NCBI RefSeq assembly: GCF_003330725.1
Contig: NZ_CP030840.1
Coordinates: 4,402,001-4,466,000, forward strand
DNA from: Acidisarcina polymorpha
Lineage (GTDB): Bacteria; Acidobacteriota; Terriglobia; Terriglobales; Acidobacteriaceae
Length of the DNA: 64,000 bases
Reading direction: 5' to 3'
Positions 17,968 to 27,515 of this stretch are shown here, piece after piece; positions within the stretch are counted from its first letter, which is position 1, and every line of letters begins with the position of its first letter. Under the pieces are notes generated by a model. That model did not search any database. It saw only the letters and a program-made list of their open reading frames with translations, and was not told the origin of the DNA. The translations under genes were made by a program, and so were the position numbers.

Positions 17968-20460
17968 ATGGCTACCATTACTACTCCCGAAGCGCCAACT
18001 TCTTCTCCTGTCAACAAGCCAAACTCTGTGCAGGCTTCACGCGCTCAGGTATTTGACGCATTCCGACGCTGGGGCTACTTGCAGGCGCAGCTCGATCCAC
18101 TGGGCCAGTATCTGCCGCCGAAGACCATCCCGGATCTCGATCTGACGGGTCCCGATGCTGACGAAGCGCGCGGCTATTACTGCGGCACGGTAGCGGCGGA
18201 GTTCATGCACATTGCTGACGCCGGGCGCCGCGAGTGGATTCAGGAGCGCCTTGAAAACCGCGCAAATTCGCGCAAAGAACTGCAAATTCAGGACCAAAAT
18301 CGCACGCTGGAGCTACTATTGCGCGCGGACCTTTTCGAGCAGGTGATCCAGTCGCGCTACCTGGGCACAAAGCGGTTTTCGCTTGAGGGTGTGACGGTCC
18401 TGGTGCCGTTCATTGACGAGCTGTTGCACCACGCGGCTGAGCATGGCGCGGTGAGCGGCGTGATCGGCATGAGCCATCGCGGCCGTCTCAACGTGATGGT
18501 GAACGTGATTGGCTGCGAGGCAGCCGACATATTTTCGAAATTTGAAGATGTCGATCCACGCAGCATTTTAGGCGGCGGCGACGTGAAGTACCACGTAGGC
18601 GCCACCGGCGATTACGTCACCCGCGGCGGCAAGACCGTTGACCTGCACCTGGTTTCAAATCCCTCGCACCTGGAAGCCGTTGACCCCGTGGCCGCCGGCC
18701 GCGCCCGCGCCAAGCAGTTCCGCTTCGGGCAGGGCGGCGAGGACAAGCTGATTCCGATTGTGATCCACGGAGATGCGGCGTTCGCCGGGCAGGGGGTGTT
18801 GGCCGAGACGATGAACCTGGCGACGATCGATGGGTTTTCGATCGGGGGAACGATCCACATCGTAGTCAACAATTTGATTGGTTTCACCGCCGGGCCGGAC
18901 GAGGTCAGCTCTTCGCGGTTCGCGACCGATGTGGCCAAGCGGCTGCCGATTCCCATCTTTCACGTCAACGCCGAGGATCCCGACGCGGTCCTGCGCATTG
19001 CCGCTCTGGCCGCTGAATACCGCTTCACCTTCCACAATGACGTGGTGATCGACCTGATTGGCTACCGGCGGCACGGGCATAGTGAAGTCGACGATCCGAC
19101 CATTACTCAGCCGATCCGTTACGCCAAGATCAAAGACCATCCGCCGCTCTATCAGATTTACAGCAAAGCCATTGGCGCGGATATTTCGGCGCGGACTAAG
19201 GAGTTGCAAACCGAGCTGGTCGAGGCCCAGAAAGAAGCGACTATTCGTAAGAAGATGCCGGTATTGTCCCATCTTCCCGAATATTGGTCGCCCTTTCACG
19301 GAGGCTCATACAAGCCGGAATATGACGTCGAAACCGGCCTCACGACCGCAGAGATTGCCAAGATCAGCGAGGGGCTGACCGCTTATCCCGCGGACTTCCA
19401 CATTCACCCCAAGATTAAGAAGCTGCTCGAGCAGCGACTCGAGATGGGCCACGGTGAACGGCCCTTCGACTACGGAATGGCCGAGGCCGTCGCCATTGGC
19501 TCGTTGTTGAAACAGGGCACCCCGGTTCGGTTAAGCGGGCAAGACAGCCAGCGGGGTACTTTCAACCAGCGGCACAGCGTATTGGTCGATATTGAGAATG
19601 AGCAGCACTTCATCCCGTTGAACCATCTGGCTCCCGATCAGAGACAGTTCGAAGTGTATAACTCGATCCTTTCCGAGGCCGGAGTGCTTGGCTTCGAGTA
19701 CGGCTTCAGCCGCGATTATCCGGAAGCGCTCGTGATGTGGGAGGCGCAGTTTGGCGACTTTGCCAACGGCGCACAAATCATCATTGACCAATTTATCTCC
19801 TCCGGCGAAGACAAATGGGGGCTGCTCAGCGGTGTCGTAATGCTGCTGCCCCACGGCTATGAAGGTCAGGGGCCGGAGCATTCCAGTGCCCGCGTGGAGC
19901 GCTACCTGCAACTGGCGGCACATGACAATATGCAGATCTGCCAGCCGTCTACGGCCGCTCAGTATTTCCATCTTCTGCGGCGGCAGGTGATGCGTCCGTG
20001 GCGCAAGCCGCTCGTTGTCTTCACTCCGAAAAGCATGCTGCGCAACCCTTCGGCGGCCTCACCGATTGCTGATTTCTCGAGGCCGCACTTCCTCAACGTC
20101 GTCCCCGATACCGAGGCACAGAACGCCAAACGGCTGCTGCTCTGCACCGGAAAGATCGGCCATGAGCTGCGGATCGAGCGGCAGAAGCGCGGTGTGGAAA
20201 AGACGGCCATCGTCCTGGTTGACCAACTCTATCCCTGGCCTGAGGCCGACCTCGAGGCTGAGTTCGAGCGCCATCCCGAAGCTCACGAGATCGTCTGGGT
20301 TCAGGAGGAGCCAGCGAACATGGGCGCCTTGTCGTTCGTCATGCCGAGACTGCGTCTGATCGCCGGATCGCGGCAGGTGTTGAGTGTGAAGCGCTCGGCG
20401 GCGGCTAGCCCGGCTACCGGCTCTGCCAAGGCACACAGGGATCTTGAACAAAGACGCTGA
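17968..20460 (+). CDS. sucA: 2-oxoglutarate dehydrogenase E1 component
   Basis: An 830-residue thiamine-diphosphate enzyme that decarboxylates 2-oxoglutarate in the TCA cycle and passes succinyl to the E2 lipoyl domain. The segments GVIGMSHRGRLNVMVNVI, VKYHVGATGDYV, LHLVSNPSHLEAVDPV, VIHGDAAFAGQGVLAETMNL, YRRHGHSEVDDP and LSGQDSQRGTFNQRHSVL are the diagnostic ones for SucA/OdhA. It is about 100 residues shorter than E. coli SucA, with most of the difference at the N-terminus, where a long Ser/Pro/Thr-rich start replaces the E2-binding arm. No E2 or E3 gene is in the window. The last 25 residues (AAASPATGSAKAHRD) look low-complexity. Confidence 0.95.
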   Translation: MATITTPEAPTSSPVNKPNSVQASRAQVFDAFRRWGYLQAQLDPLGQYLPPKTIPDLDLTGPDADEARGYYCGTVAAEFMHIADAGRREWIQERLENRANSRKELQIQDQNRTLELLLRADLFEQVIQSRYLGTKRFSLEGVTVLVPFIDELLHHAAEHGAVSGVIGMSHRGRLNVMVNVIGCEAADIFSKFEDVDPRSILGGGDVKYHVGATGDYVTRGGKTVDLHLVSNPSHLEAVDPVAAGRARAKQFRFGQGGEDKLIPIVIHGDAAFAGQGVLAETMNLATIDGFSIGGTIHIVVNNLIGFTAGPDEVSSSRFATDVAKRLPIPIFHVNAEDPDAVLRIAALAAEYRFTFHNDVVIDLIGYRRHGHSEVDDPTITQPIRYAKIKDHPPLYQIYSKAIGADISARTKELQTELVEAQKEATIRKKMPVLSHLPEYWSPFHGGSYKPEYDVETGLTTAEIAKISEGLTAYPADFHIHPKIKKLLEQRLEMGHGERPFDYGMAEAVAIGSLLKQGTPVRLSGQDSQRGTFNQRHSVLVDIENEQHFIPLNHLAPDQRQFEVYNSILSEAGVLGFEYGFSRDYPEALVMWEAQFGDFANGAQIIIDQFISSGEDKWGLLSGVVMLLPHGYEGQGPEHSSARVERYLQLAAHDNMQICQPSTAAQYFHLLRRQVMRPWRKPLVVFTPKSMLRNPSAASPIADFSRPHFLNVVPDTEAQNAKRLLLCTGKIGHELRIERQKRGVEKTAIVLVDQLYPWPEADLEAEFERHPEAHEIVWVQEEPANMGALSFVMPRLRLIAGSRQVLSVKRSAAASPATGSAKAHRDLEQRR

Positions 20461-20479
20461 TCGATATGGCGCTAGGGCA

Positions 20480-20758
20480 TTAGTGGATTAGCAGGACGGC
20501 GTTAGTGGTCTGCAGGGAAGAGCAAGACCAATCGTCATCAACGGTGCGGAAAACAGCGGTTGTCGCCCTTCGCGGGGCGGACTGCGCGATAAGAAAATCC
20601 GCGTAGAATCCCACCGTCTTGCAGGACCTGCAGCACCCGCTTTCGGGATAGAGCGTCTTGTCGACTCCTATCTCGTCCACATTTCTCACCAGGTAAGTCT
20701 CGATGTGATTAAACTTCTTGCAAGAGTGGCAAAAGAAGCCGATGTACTTCGTAATCAT
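20480..20758 (-). CDS. Small zinc-ribbon-like protein
   Basis: A 92-residue protein with two cysteine pairs, C10-H-S-C13 and C44-R-S-C47, about 30 residues apart, which fits a single zinc-ribbon site. The start ATG at 20758 is preceded by gggga, a usable ribosome site. The last third (after residue 60) is less ordered and may be a variable tail. It converges on sucA with only 20 bases between the stops. I do not recognise the family, and the gene is called on the motif, the ribosome site and its non-overlap with other genes. Confidence 0.45.
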   Translation of the reverse strand: MITKYIGFFCHSCKKFNHIETYLVRNVDEIGVDKTLYPESGCCRSCKTVGFYADFLIAQSAPRRATTAVFRTVDDDWSCSSLQTTNAVLLIH

Positions 20759-20824
20759 TTATCCCCAATATCTCCACTCTCATAGTGCTAGTTCGTCGCC
20801 GCGATCTCGTCTGTGTTTGCGTCC

Positions 20825-21910
20825 TCAAAACGCAACCCCAGCCATCTTATAAATCTCCGCCATGTACTGAATATCCCGCAACCCCTCTTGCCCATCCATC
20901 TTCGGTTCCTTGTTGTTGCGGACGCAGTCGGCAAAGTAATCTGCCTGCCGGGTGAACTGGCTCGGATCACGGGCGGTGCTCGGCTCGTCAATCCTGTTGT
21001 CGCGGCCGATCTGGGCGGTCAGGTGCTGCCCCTGGTAGCCGAAGGCCGAATCCATATCGATCGAGCCCTTCGCGCCGTGGACGCGGAAGTAGCCGTTCAT
21101 CTGGCCGCCGTAAGTCGTATTGCAACTCGCCACGATGCCCGAGGGAAACTTCATCGTCCAGCCAACGTTTTCTTCGACCGAACTGAAGCGGCCGTCCTTG
21201 TCGATCACCGAGGAGTAAGCCGAGATCACCTGCGGCTCTTCGCCGGTCAGATAGCGGCAGGCGTTGAGCGAGTAGACGCCCACATCCATCAACGGCCCTC
21301 CGCCGGCCAGCTTCTTGTCGAGCCGCCAATCGGGGCCGATGTTGAAGCCGTTCGCACTCTCGATCGCCTGCACGCTGCCGAGCATTCCGTCGCGGATCAT
21401 CTGGATCGCGCGCAGGTTGGTCGGCTCCAACTGGCAGCGGTAGGCGATCATCAGCTTGACGTTGTTGTCGCGGCAGGCGGCAATCATCGCCTTGCAGTCG
21501 TCGACCGAGGTCGCCATCGGCTTCTCGCAGAGCACATGCTTGCCTGCTTTGGCGGCGCGGATCGTGTATTCGGCATGCATGCTGTTGGGCAGTGCAATAT
21601 AGACGGCATCAATCGCCTTGTTGTCGCGAATGCTATCGAAGTTCTCATAGCTGTAAATAGCGCTAGTTGGAACGCCGTATTCTGCGGCGTTCTTCTCTGC
21701 CTTGTCGCGGTGGCCACTGACCAAGCCCGTGAGTTTCGATTGCTTGGCATCCTTGAGGCCGGGCATGAAGTGGCCCATCGAAATGCGTCCCAAACCCACC
21801 ATGGCATAGCCAAGCGGTTGGGTGCTGGACTGTGCGTTCAGGTTCGGGAGAAGCTGGGAGACGAGCGCGGCGGTCGTGAGTTGAGTAAATTCTCTACGGT
21901 TCAGGGCCAT
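20825..21910 (-). CDS. Gfo/Idh/MocA family oxidoreductase, Tat-exported
   Basis: The start is placed at the ATG at 21910, preceded by agaagg, because the 13 extra residues of the longer frame have no ribosome site. The 361-residue protein opens with a twin-arginine signal (LNRREFTQLTTAALVSQLLP). The Rossmann fold follows: GYAMVGLGRISMGHFMPGLK, YIALPNSMHAEYTIRAAKAG and HVLCEKPMATSVDDCKAM. It resembles periplasmic glucose-fructose oxidoreductase, which is Tat-exported with bound NADP. The substrate is probably a sugar or cyclitol. No sugar operon is attached; the neighbour upstream (22.0 kb) is a UBP zinc-finger protein. Confidence 0.88.
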   Translation of the reverse strand: MALNRREFTQLTTAALVSQLLPNLNAQSSTQPLGYAMVGLGRISMGHFMPGLKDAKQSKLTGLVSGHRDKAEKNAAEYGVPTSAIYSYENFDSIRDNKAIDAVYIALPNSMHAEYTIRAAKAGKHVLCEKPMATSVDDCKAMIAACRDNNVKLMIAYRCQLEPTNLRAIQMIRDGMLGSVQAIESANGFNIGPDWRLDKKLAGGGPLMDVGVYSLNACRYLTGEEPQVISAYSSVIDKDGRFSSVEENVGWTMKFPSGIVASCNTTYGGQMNGYFRVHGAKGSIDMDSAFGYQGQHLTAQIGRDNRIDEPSTARDPSQFTRQADYFADCVRNNKEPKMDGQEGLRDIQYMAEIYKMAGVAF

Positions 21911-22040
21911 GTAACCTTCTTTTCTGTCAAAGTTGATGAAACCGCACATCGTGAACCGATCCGGCTTTGCTTCTCATACCGGTACCGCCTAATTGGGCGC
22001 CAGGCTGACGCAGGGCGCCCGCCCTGGTTGCAATTGCAAT

Positions 22041-22331
22041 TTAGAATTCCAGTTCAACTTCATCGACGTAGCACCATCCCCATTGCTCGCCTTTCTCGGC
22101 AGAGCGCATGAGCGGATGGTGGGTTTGATGGAAGTGCTTGGTCGCGTGTTTGCCTTGTGAGGAGTCACAGCAGCCAACGTGTCCACAGACGAGGCACATG
22201 CGGAGATGGACCCATTTGGTTCCTGCCTTAAGGCATTCTTCGCAGCCGCGGGTGTGGGGTTTGACATCCTGGATCTGATCGAGGTGAGAGCATTCAGTGG
22301 CCATATCACTTAGGATGCTACAACACTGCAT
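22041..22331 (-). CDS. UBP-type zinc finger protein
   Basis: A protein of 96 residues from the ATG at 22331 (gagg ribosome site), or 87 from the ATG at 22304, where the family normally begins (MATECSHLDQI). It has the ZnF-UBP pattern: C-x-H in CSHL, CEECLKAGTKWVHLRMCLVCG, HVGCCDSSQGKHATKHFHQT and HHPLM, ending in GWCYVDEVELEF. In eukaryotes this fold binds the ubiquitin C-terminus. Bacterial stand-alone copies are common in soil species and their role is unknown. The cysteine and histidine ligands appear complete. It lies 130 bases upstream of the oxidoreductase gene on the same strand. Confidence 0.85.
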   Translation of the reverse strand: MQCCSILSDMATECSHLDQIQDVKPHTRGCEECLKAGTKWVHLRMCLVCGHVGCCDSSQGKHATKHFHQTHHPLMRSAEKGEQWGWCYVDEVELEF

Positions 22332-22406
22332 CTTCGCCTCGGGTATTGTGGGGGAACGTTGTCCGAGTCGAGTTGTCGAGTCAAGGCAGCCGGATCCAAC
22401 AGGTCG

Positions 22407-22972
22407 CTACGGTACCGAACTTAGACCCGTGCTTGAATCTGCCCTGCTTGTCCACTCGGTCATCAGGCTTGCGTCCGGACTAACCTCGATCTTGTCGTGA
22501 AGGCTCTTAACACCTACAGTACTGGCAGAGACGGCGTGGGCGGCCATCGCAAGACCTGGGTCAGCGATGTAGCCGCTGAGAGTGACGACCCCACTGTGGA
22601 CATGGACGCAGATTCCAGTGGGCGCCTTTGACGGGCGACCGAGTCGTTCGTATGCCGTACGAATGATGGCTTCGTCCAACTCTGCCTTAAGCTTCCGGTC
22701 TGGAATGCTGGGAGCAGCAACCTCAATCTCATCGCGAACACCGCGAACGCCCTGAATTTTGCTCACGACCATCATTGCATCGATCCTGGCTCTGTAGAGA
22801 GGAACCGAGCCGCCTAGAGTCACAACGCCCTGAAGGACGGAGGCGTCAACGTTCTTGAAGCCGTCAGCGCTCAGCGATCTTTGAACTGCTTCTTGCGTGG
22901 CACTATCGTTTGTCCGAAGGCTCCGGGTACAGCAAGCGCGGTGGCGAGAACGAAAAGGGAGATCCTTCTCAT
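22407..22972 (-). pseudogene. Exported two-BON-domain protein, interrupted by a frameshift
   Basis: The ATG at 22972 has a strong ribosome site (ggaggg at 22979-22984, 6-base spacer) and begins a clean signal peptide, MRRISLFVLATALAVPGAFG, but this frame stops after 33 codons at 22871. The BON domains lie in the neighbouring frame, starting QNDSATQEAVQRSLSADGF. One extra A in the minus-strand run CAAACG, at 22909-22911, would join signal peptide and BON domains exactly. The first BON has DASVLQGVVTLGGSVPLY and the second GICVHVHSGVVTLSGYIADPG. BON domains are thought to bind membranes or phospholipid in the periplasm. The cause may be a real mutation or a base-calling error in the homopolymer. 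Confidence 0.75.
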
Positions 22973-23140
22973 CGTGATCCCTCCGAGAAACCCATACTAA
23001 TGCAGGGCTCCAACGATACACAAAGCTCTGCCCGCCGTTCTTACGGTTTCGTTTCGGAACCTCTGTAACGAAGTAGCCAACAGGTTCACTACTGAGTGAA
23101 GGCGTTCTTGTGAAGGCGCCTCAATGAAGGAGACAATCCA

Positions 23141-23560
23141 ATGAACCGGATGACCGCACTTGCACTCGTCACTCTTGCAACTCTTTCCTCGATCGGCGCT
23201 GCCTCGGCGCAGGACCGGGGACTTCGAGCAACCGTGCCTTTTGAGTTCACCGTTGGCACTCGACTGCTTCCCGCAGATACTTACCGCGTCACCGTCATAT
23301 CTGCCGGATTGATCAGGCTTCAAAACCGCGACGGACACTTCGCGGCGGCCACCACCACTTTTATGGACGCGAAACAATCGCCCAATGGAAGTAAGCTGGT
23401 TTTTACCAAGCACGGCAACCAGTATTTTCTCCGTGAAATTCTTTGCCCAACAAATCCGGGAATGAACGTAGCGATTCCGCCCTCGAAGTTAGAGAAGCGG
23501 GTGGAGCGCCAAGAGGCGATGCTCCATGGAGGCGAACCCGTCCTCATCGCGGCGCGATAA
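23141..23560 (+). CDS. Small secreted protein of an acidobacterial family, function unknown
   Basis: A 139-residue protein with a strong ribosome site (aaggag before the ATG) and a signal peptide (LALVTLATLSSIGAASAQ). The mature part has FEFTVGTRLLPADTYRVTVI, RLQNRDGHFAAATTTFMDAK and LVFTKHGNQYFLREI, a beta-rich pattern I know from many acidobacterial secreted proteins without a function. It is divergent from the frameshifted BON gene, and the region between them holds the small inverted repeat ttcact/agtgaa at 23085-23100. Probably periplasmic and monomeric in genetic context. Confidence 0.75.
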   Translation: MNRMTALALVTLATLSSIGAASAQDRGLRATVPFEFTVGTRLLPADTYRVTVISAGLIRLQNRDGHFAAATTTFMDAKQSPNGSKLVFTKHGNQYFLREILCPTNPGMNVAIPPSKLEKRVERQEAMLHGGEPVLIAAR

Positions 23561-23673
23561 TCGCTATCACGGACGAAGCGGCCTGGAACCTAACCGCCGG
23601 GCCGCTTTGCATCTTGCATGGGGAGCGAATGATCCAAGGCCAGATTCGGGTTGTGCGTTGCGTTGCCAGGTGG

Positions 23674-25365
23674 TTACTTGGCAATCGCAATCCAATAAGG
23701 ACCCTCGAGTTCACCGGGGTTAGATCCAAGGCGACCAATCCTTCCCAAAAAGGTACCTGCTGGACTGATCTCTTCCACTCGGGAGTTCTGCTGGTCGGTC
23801 ACGTATAGAATGCCTTCACTACTAAATGCAAGGGCAATCGGGTCGTAGAACTGTCCCGGGCCCCACCCGGCGATACCCGTGCCAATCTGACTTTGATAGA
23901 TGCCGTCTTGACTAAAGACCTGAACGCGATTGTTGCCGGGATCTACGACATAGAGAAATCCATCGGCATTAAAGGCGATGCCCCAAGGACCTAACAGCTC
24001 ATTGAATCGCCCTGGACTTGAGCCTACGGTTCCGAAGGACAGAAGATACTTCCCCGTGCTGTCTAACTTGACGAGAAACCTATGAGAAGGTCCAGCATCG
24101 CGATTGCTGTTCGTCACATAGATGTCCCCGGCTGCATCAAATGCGATGAAGTACGGGACGACATCGAACTTTGTTGCTGCCGGACAGTTCGGTACCGCTG
24201 CTGCGGCGGTTGGCCCGAGGCAGATAATCTTGAGGAAATTGCCGGAGCTGTCTAACTTTTGTATGTATCCGTAAGTTGGGCTGGTTACCCACAGATTCCC
24301 GTCACCGTCCACGGCCACCACTCCGGAGTTGTCGAAGGCACCTGGGCCCTCGCCTGTGCAAATACCGAATTGAGCGACTAAAAAGCCGCGAGGATCGAAT
24401 TTATCCAATAGGCAGTGGGGATCGTTGTCGCTCCCGTAGAAGCCTCCGCCGTCTTTTACGTAAACACTCGTCGCATCCACCGCGATCCCTCCCGGCTGAC
24501 GGTAGAGATACGTGAACTGGCTTTGGTAAACCCCCTCGCTATTGAACGTCACAACGCGCTCGTCGCCTTCGCTGTAGACGAAAATGTTTCCCTTAGGAAT
24601 AGGCTGGGGCGCAGTAGACGGACCTCCACTTCCAGTCAGTTTGATTTTCGAAGCGGCTGCATTCTTCGGCCTGAAAGTCAGCGTGCCGTCGTGCAATCCC
24701 TCCGCCGTCGGCGTGAATTCGATCAAAAGGTCGCAGGTGCCGTTAAGGAACACCCGGCCTTGGCAGAACGCGTCGTTGTAACTGTTCTCTGCAACCTTGA
24801 AGCTCGCTCCATCAATGGATTTTGTGTAGTCCACTGTGCTGGTATCGACGCCCACAGCGTTCATGGGCAGAGGCAAGAAGACGGAGGTCCCTACGGGGAT
24901 CGAAGGAAATCGCAATGGCGATTCCTGTTCGGTGCCCGCCCCAGTAGCCGTTCCATTCAACAGGACGATCGGACTGGAGTTCCCATTGGTCGTCAAAGTT
25001 AAGCTGTCATCATGCGGTCCAATCGTAACGGGAGCGAATTCGATTGTCAGGGTACACGTCGCTCCAGACGGCGTCGCTGACAGGCAACCGACCGGGGTCG
25101 AGCTTAGGACCTTATAGCTCGGCCCTTGGATCGACGGGGAGATTGTCAGCGATCCACTACCTGCATTTGTTACTGGGAGCGGGAGCGACAGGGTGCTCCC
25201 ATAGGAAATGGAGCCGAACGCCAACGAGGCCGGAACCACGGGATTCTGCGCCGAAAGCGATGCAGGAAACAAGCAAGACGACCCGGCACCGAGAATGAAG
25301 CTGCAGATTATCTTGGCAGAGTGAACTGATTTCGGGGATGGGGCCAACCCAGGCAAGTATCGCAC
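23674..25365 (-). CDS. Secreted protein with choice-of-anchor (ASH-like) domains and NHL beta-propeller
   Basis: The start is placed at a GTG at 25365 because ggagga at 25373-25378 has ideal spacing to it; the longer frame would begin inside this ribosome site. The 563-residue protein has a signal peptide (IICSFILGAGSSCLFPASLS), then two immunoglobulin-like ASH/choice-of-anchor D domains (LAFGSISYGSTLSLPLPVTN; later TCDLLIEFTPTAEGLHDGTL), then an NHL-repeat propeller (GRFNELLGPWGIAFNADGFL, YVVDPGNNRVQVFSQDGIYQ, ILYVTDQQNSRVEEISPAG). Propellers of this kind usually bind proteins or glycans. It is probably a surface protein. It has no adjacent partner. Confidence 0.8.
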   Translation of the reverse strand: MRYLPGLAPSPKSVHSAKIICSFILGAGSSCLFPASLSAQNPVVPASLAFGSISYGSTLSLPLPVTNAGSGSLTISPSIQGPSYKVLSSTPVGCLSATPSGATCTLTIEFAPVTIGPHDDSLTLTTNGNSSPIVLLNGTATGAGTEQESPLRFPSIPVGTSVFLPLPMNAVGVDTSTVDYTKSIDGASFKVAENSYNDAFCQGRVFLNGTCDLLIEFTPTAEGLHDGTLTFRPKNAAASKIKLTGSGGPSTAPQPIPKGNIFVYSEGDERVVTFNSEGVYQSQFTYLYRQPGGIAVDATSVYVKDGGGFYGSDNDPHCLLDKFDPRGFLVAQFGICTGEGPGAFDNSGVVAVDGDGNLWVTSPTYGYIQKLDSSGNFLKIICLGPTAAAAVPNCPAATKFDVVPYFIAFDAAGDIYVTNSNRDAGPSHRFLVKLDSTGKYLLSFGTVGSSPGRFNELLGPWGIAFNADGFLYVVDPGNNRVQVFSQDGIYQSQIGTGIAGWGPGQFYDPIALAFSSEGILYVTDQQNSRVEEISPAGTFLGRIGRLGSNPGELEGPYWIAIAK

Positions 25366-25714
25366 GGCAAATTCCTCCACCTGAAGCAGGGAGGATGATG
25401 CCGCATTCCCATGCCGTCGTCAATCAGTTTCTCGGTGTGCTTCATGATCGCGACGTTCAGAGACTAAACGCCATAAAGCCAGGTCAAGATTTAAGTTCGA
25501 ATCTTTACTCCACTTACTCAGGCGCTCGGATCGGGGGGCGCAGGCTCTTGAAGCTATGGAGAAATAGGCCCTCGGCTTCTAGATCAGGTTGGGCAAAGGT
25601 CAGCCAATCAGCTATCTTTGGCGTAGAAGCCCATTCAGTGTGAGTTTTCGCCTCAATCGCGGCGGGCAAGCGCTCATGATCGTCGCGCGGGGTTTCTCTG
25701 CGAAGTGAGCAGAT
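25366..25714. other. Divergent intergenic region, NHL-protein gene and GH78 gene
   Basis: About 350 bases between two divergent genes. The ribosome site of the leftward gene lies at 25373-25378. No other convincing signal is visible. Open frames on the minus strand (25514-26011, 25612-25848) overlap the GH78 gene start and resemble nothing known. Confidence 0.4.
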
Positions 25715-27514
25715 ATGCATAAACTGCTTTTCATGTCGGCGGCAATGCTTGCATTGCTCGCAGTTCCGGCGGTCGAAGTTCCACCGCGACCGTCGACGAC
25801 GCAAGCTGCACCCACACATCTGGTAGAACAGGCCCCCATACAAATCATGGAGGTAGCTCCCGGGGTGTTCCTGGTCGACTTCGGGCGGGTTGCGTTCGGG
25901 AATCTGTTGCTTGGTTCTATAGCTCAGGCCGGGGACGCCGATCTGCCTACACGTCATGAAGTGAAGGTGCGTTTCGGCGAAGCGCTGAAAAACGGGCGCG
26001 TGGATACCCATCCACCCGGATCCGTGCGATACGCCGAGGTGAAGGTCACGCTGAAGGGCTCAGCAGCAACCCGGATGGACCCTCCGCCGGACGCACACAA
26101 CACCAAACCTCCTGCAGTCTTGACGCCTCCCGGCTGGGGGGTCTTCTTGCCCTTTCGCTGGGTCGAAATAGAGGGTTGGCCGGGCGAGTTGCGCGTGAAC
26201 GAGATCCGGCGGCTTGCGGCCTTCGACAGCACGTGGAACGACGATGCCGCGGCCCTCCGCTCTTCAGACGAGACCCTGAATCAGATTTGGGACCTCTGTC
26301 ACTACACGATTAAGGCGACGACGTTTGCCGGTGTTTTTGTGGATGGAGACCGGGAGCGCCTGGCCTATGAAGCTGATGCCTATCTGACCCAGTTGAGCTA
26401 CTACGCGGGGAACGCTGATCCGCGGATGGTTCGAGCTACCTTTGACCGGCTTATGGAGTTTCCGACCTGGCCAACGGAATGGGCCCCGCATATGGTGTTC
26501 ATCGCTTACGCCGACTGGATGCAGACCGGGGACACTACCTGGCTTGCCGCCCACTACGAGGGGTTGAAAACGAAGCTGCTCGATGAGCGCGCAGGTCCTG
26601 ACGGACTGGTGACGAGCACGCCGGAGCAGATTCAACACGGAGACATCGTGGACTGGCCGGTCGAGGAGCGCGACCAGTACGTTTTTACCCATGTAAATAC
26701 GGTGGTCAATGCCTTCCATTTGCGTGCACTTAGAGAGATGAGCGAACTGGCCGGGGCGCTTGGCAAGAAGGAAGAGGCTGCGAAGTTTGCGGAGCGTGAG
26801 AGATCGGCCGAGATGACGTTCCAGAGGCTGCTCTTTGATCCGGTGCGCGGGCTTTACCGCGACGGGGTGGGCACCGATCACGCCTCAGAGCATGCGAATC
26901 TATTTCCCCTGGCGTTCGGCATTGTGCCTGCCAGCCGCAGGCAGGAAATCGCCCACTGGCTTGCAGAACGTGGAATGGCCGTCTCCGTCTATGCCGCGCA
27001 GTATCTGTTGGAGGGTCTGTTCGAGAACGGCGAAGATACAGCCGCATTATCGCTGATAGGTGCGGCGGGAGATCGAAGCTGGAGGCACATGGTGGAGAGC
27101 GGCACGACGATCACCTGGGAAGCTTGGGACCAAAAGTACAAACCGAATCAGGACTGGAATCATGCTTGGGGCGCAGCTCCGGCGAATCTTTTGCCGCGCT
27201 TCGTGCTGGGTGTGCGAGTGTTGAAGCCGGGCTGGAGCCGAGCATTGATCCAGCCGCATCCAGGTACGCTGGTCAGCGCCGAAGGCCGCGTACCGACTCC
27301 GCGAGGCGAAGTCCTGGTGGGCTGGAGACGAGGCAAGATTTTTTCGATGGCTCTCGCTCTCCCCCCAGGCGTAGTGGCCAAGGTCGAACTTCCCGCGCTA
27401 CCAGGCTCGCGCGGAGTCTGGGCCAGCGGCAAGAAGGTGACGGCGCGACGCTCTGGACAATGGTGGGTCCTCGAGAATGATGTATCGGGACAGATCAACC
27501 TGGTAGAGCGGTAA
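25715..27514 (+). CDS. Alpha-L-rhamnosidase, GH78 family, secreted
   Basis: A 599-residue protein with a signal peptide (LLFMSAAMLALLAVPAV). A short beta domain (about 40-170) has VEVAPG-like VFLVDFGRVAFGNLLLG and PFRWVEIEGWPGELRVNEIR. The (alpha/alpha)6 barrel follows with the GH78 acidic cluster D210-G-D-R-E214-R and the candidate catalytic base E469 in TITWEAWD. A C-terminal beta domain closes the protein (HPGTLVSAEGRVPTPRGEVL). These enzymes remove terminal rhamnose from pectin, flavonoid glycosides and glycans. At about 600 residues it lacks the extra N-terminal carbohydrate-binding modules seen in 900-1000-residue relatives. Monocistronic. Confidence 0.88.
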   Translation: MHKLLFMSAAMLALLAVPAVEVPPRPSTTQAAPTHLVEQAPIQIMEVAPGVFLVDFGRVAFGNLLLGSIAQAGDADLPTRHEVKVRFGEALKNGRVDTHPPGSVRYAEVKVTLKGSAATRMDPPPDAHNTKPPAVLTPPGWGVFLPFRWVEIEGWPGELRVNEIRRLAAFDSTWNDDAAALRSSDETLNQIWDLCHYTIKATTFAGVFVDGDRERLAYEADAYLTQLSYYAGNADPRMVRATFDRLMEFPTWPTEWAPHMVFIAYADWMQTGDTTWLAAHYEGLKTKLLDERAGPDGLVTSTPEQIQHGDIVDWPVEERDQYVFTHVNTVVNAFHLRALREMSELAGALGKKEEAAKFAERERSAEMTFQRLLFDPVRGLYRDGVGTDHASEHANLFPLAFGIVPASRRQEIAHWLAERGMAVSVYAAQYLLEGLFENGEDTAALSLIGAAGDRSWRHMVESGTTITWEAWDQKYKPNQDWNHAWGAAPANLLPRFVLGVRVLKPGWSRALIQPHPGTLVSAEGRVPTPRGEVLVGWRRGKIFSMALALPPGVVAKVELPALPGSRGVWASGKKVTARRSGQWWVLENDVSGQINLVER

Positions 27515-27515
27515 C

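Noticed and set aside
20813-22111. 432-codon open frame antisense to the Gfo/Idh/MocA gene
   Set aside because: The opposite strand encodes a clear oxidoreductase; this frame is a shadow.
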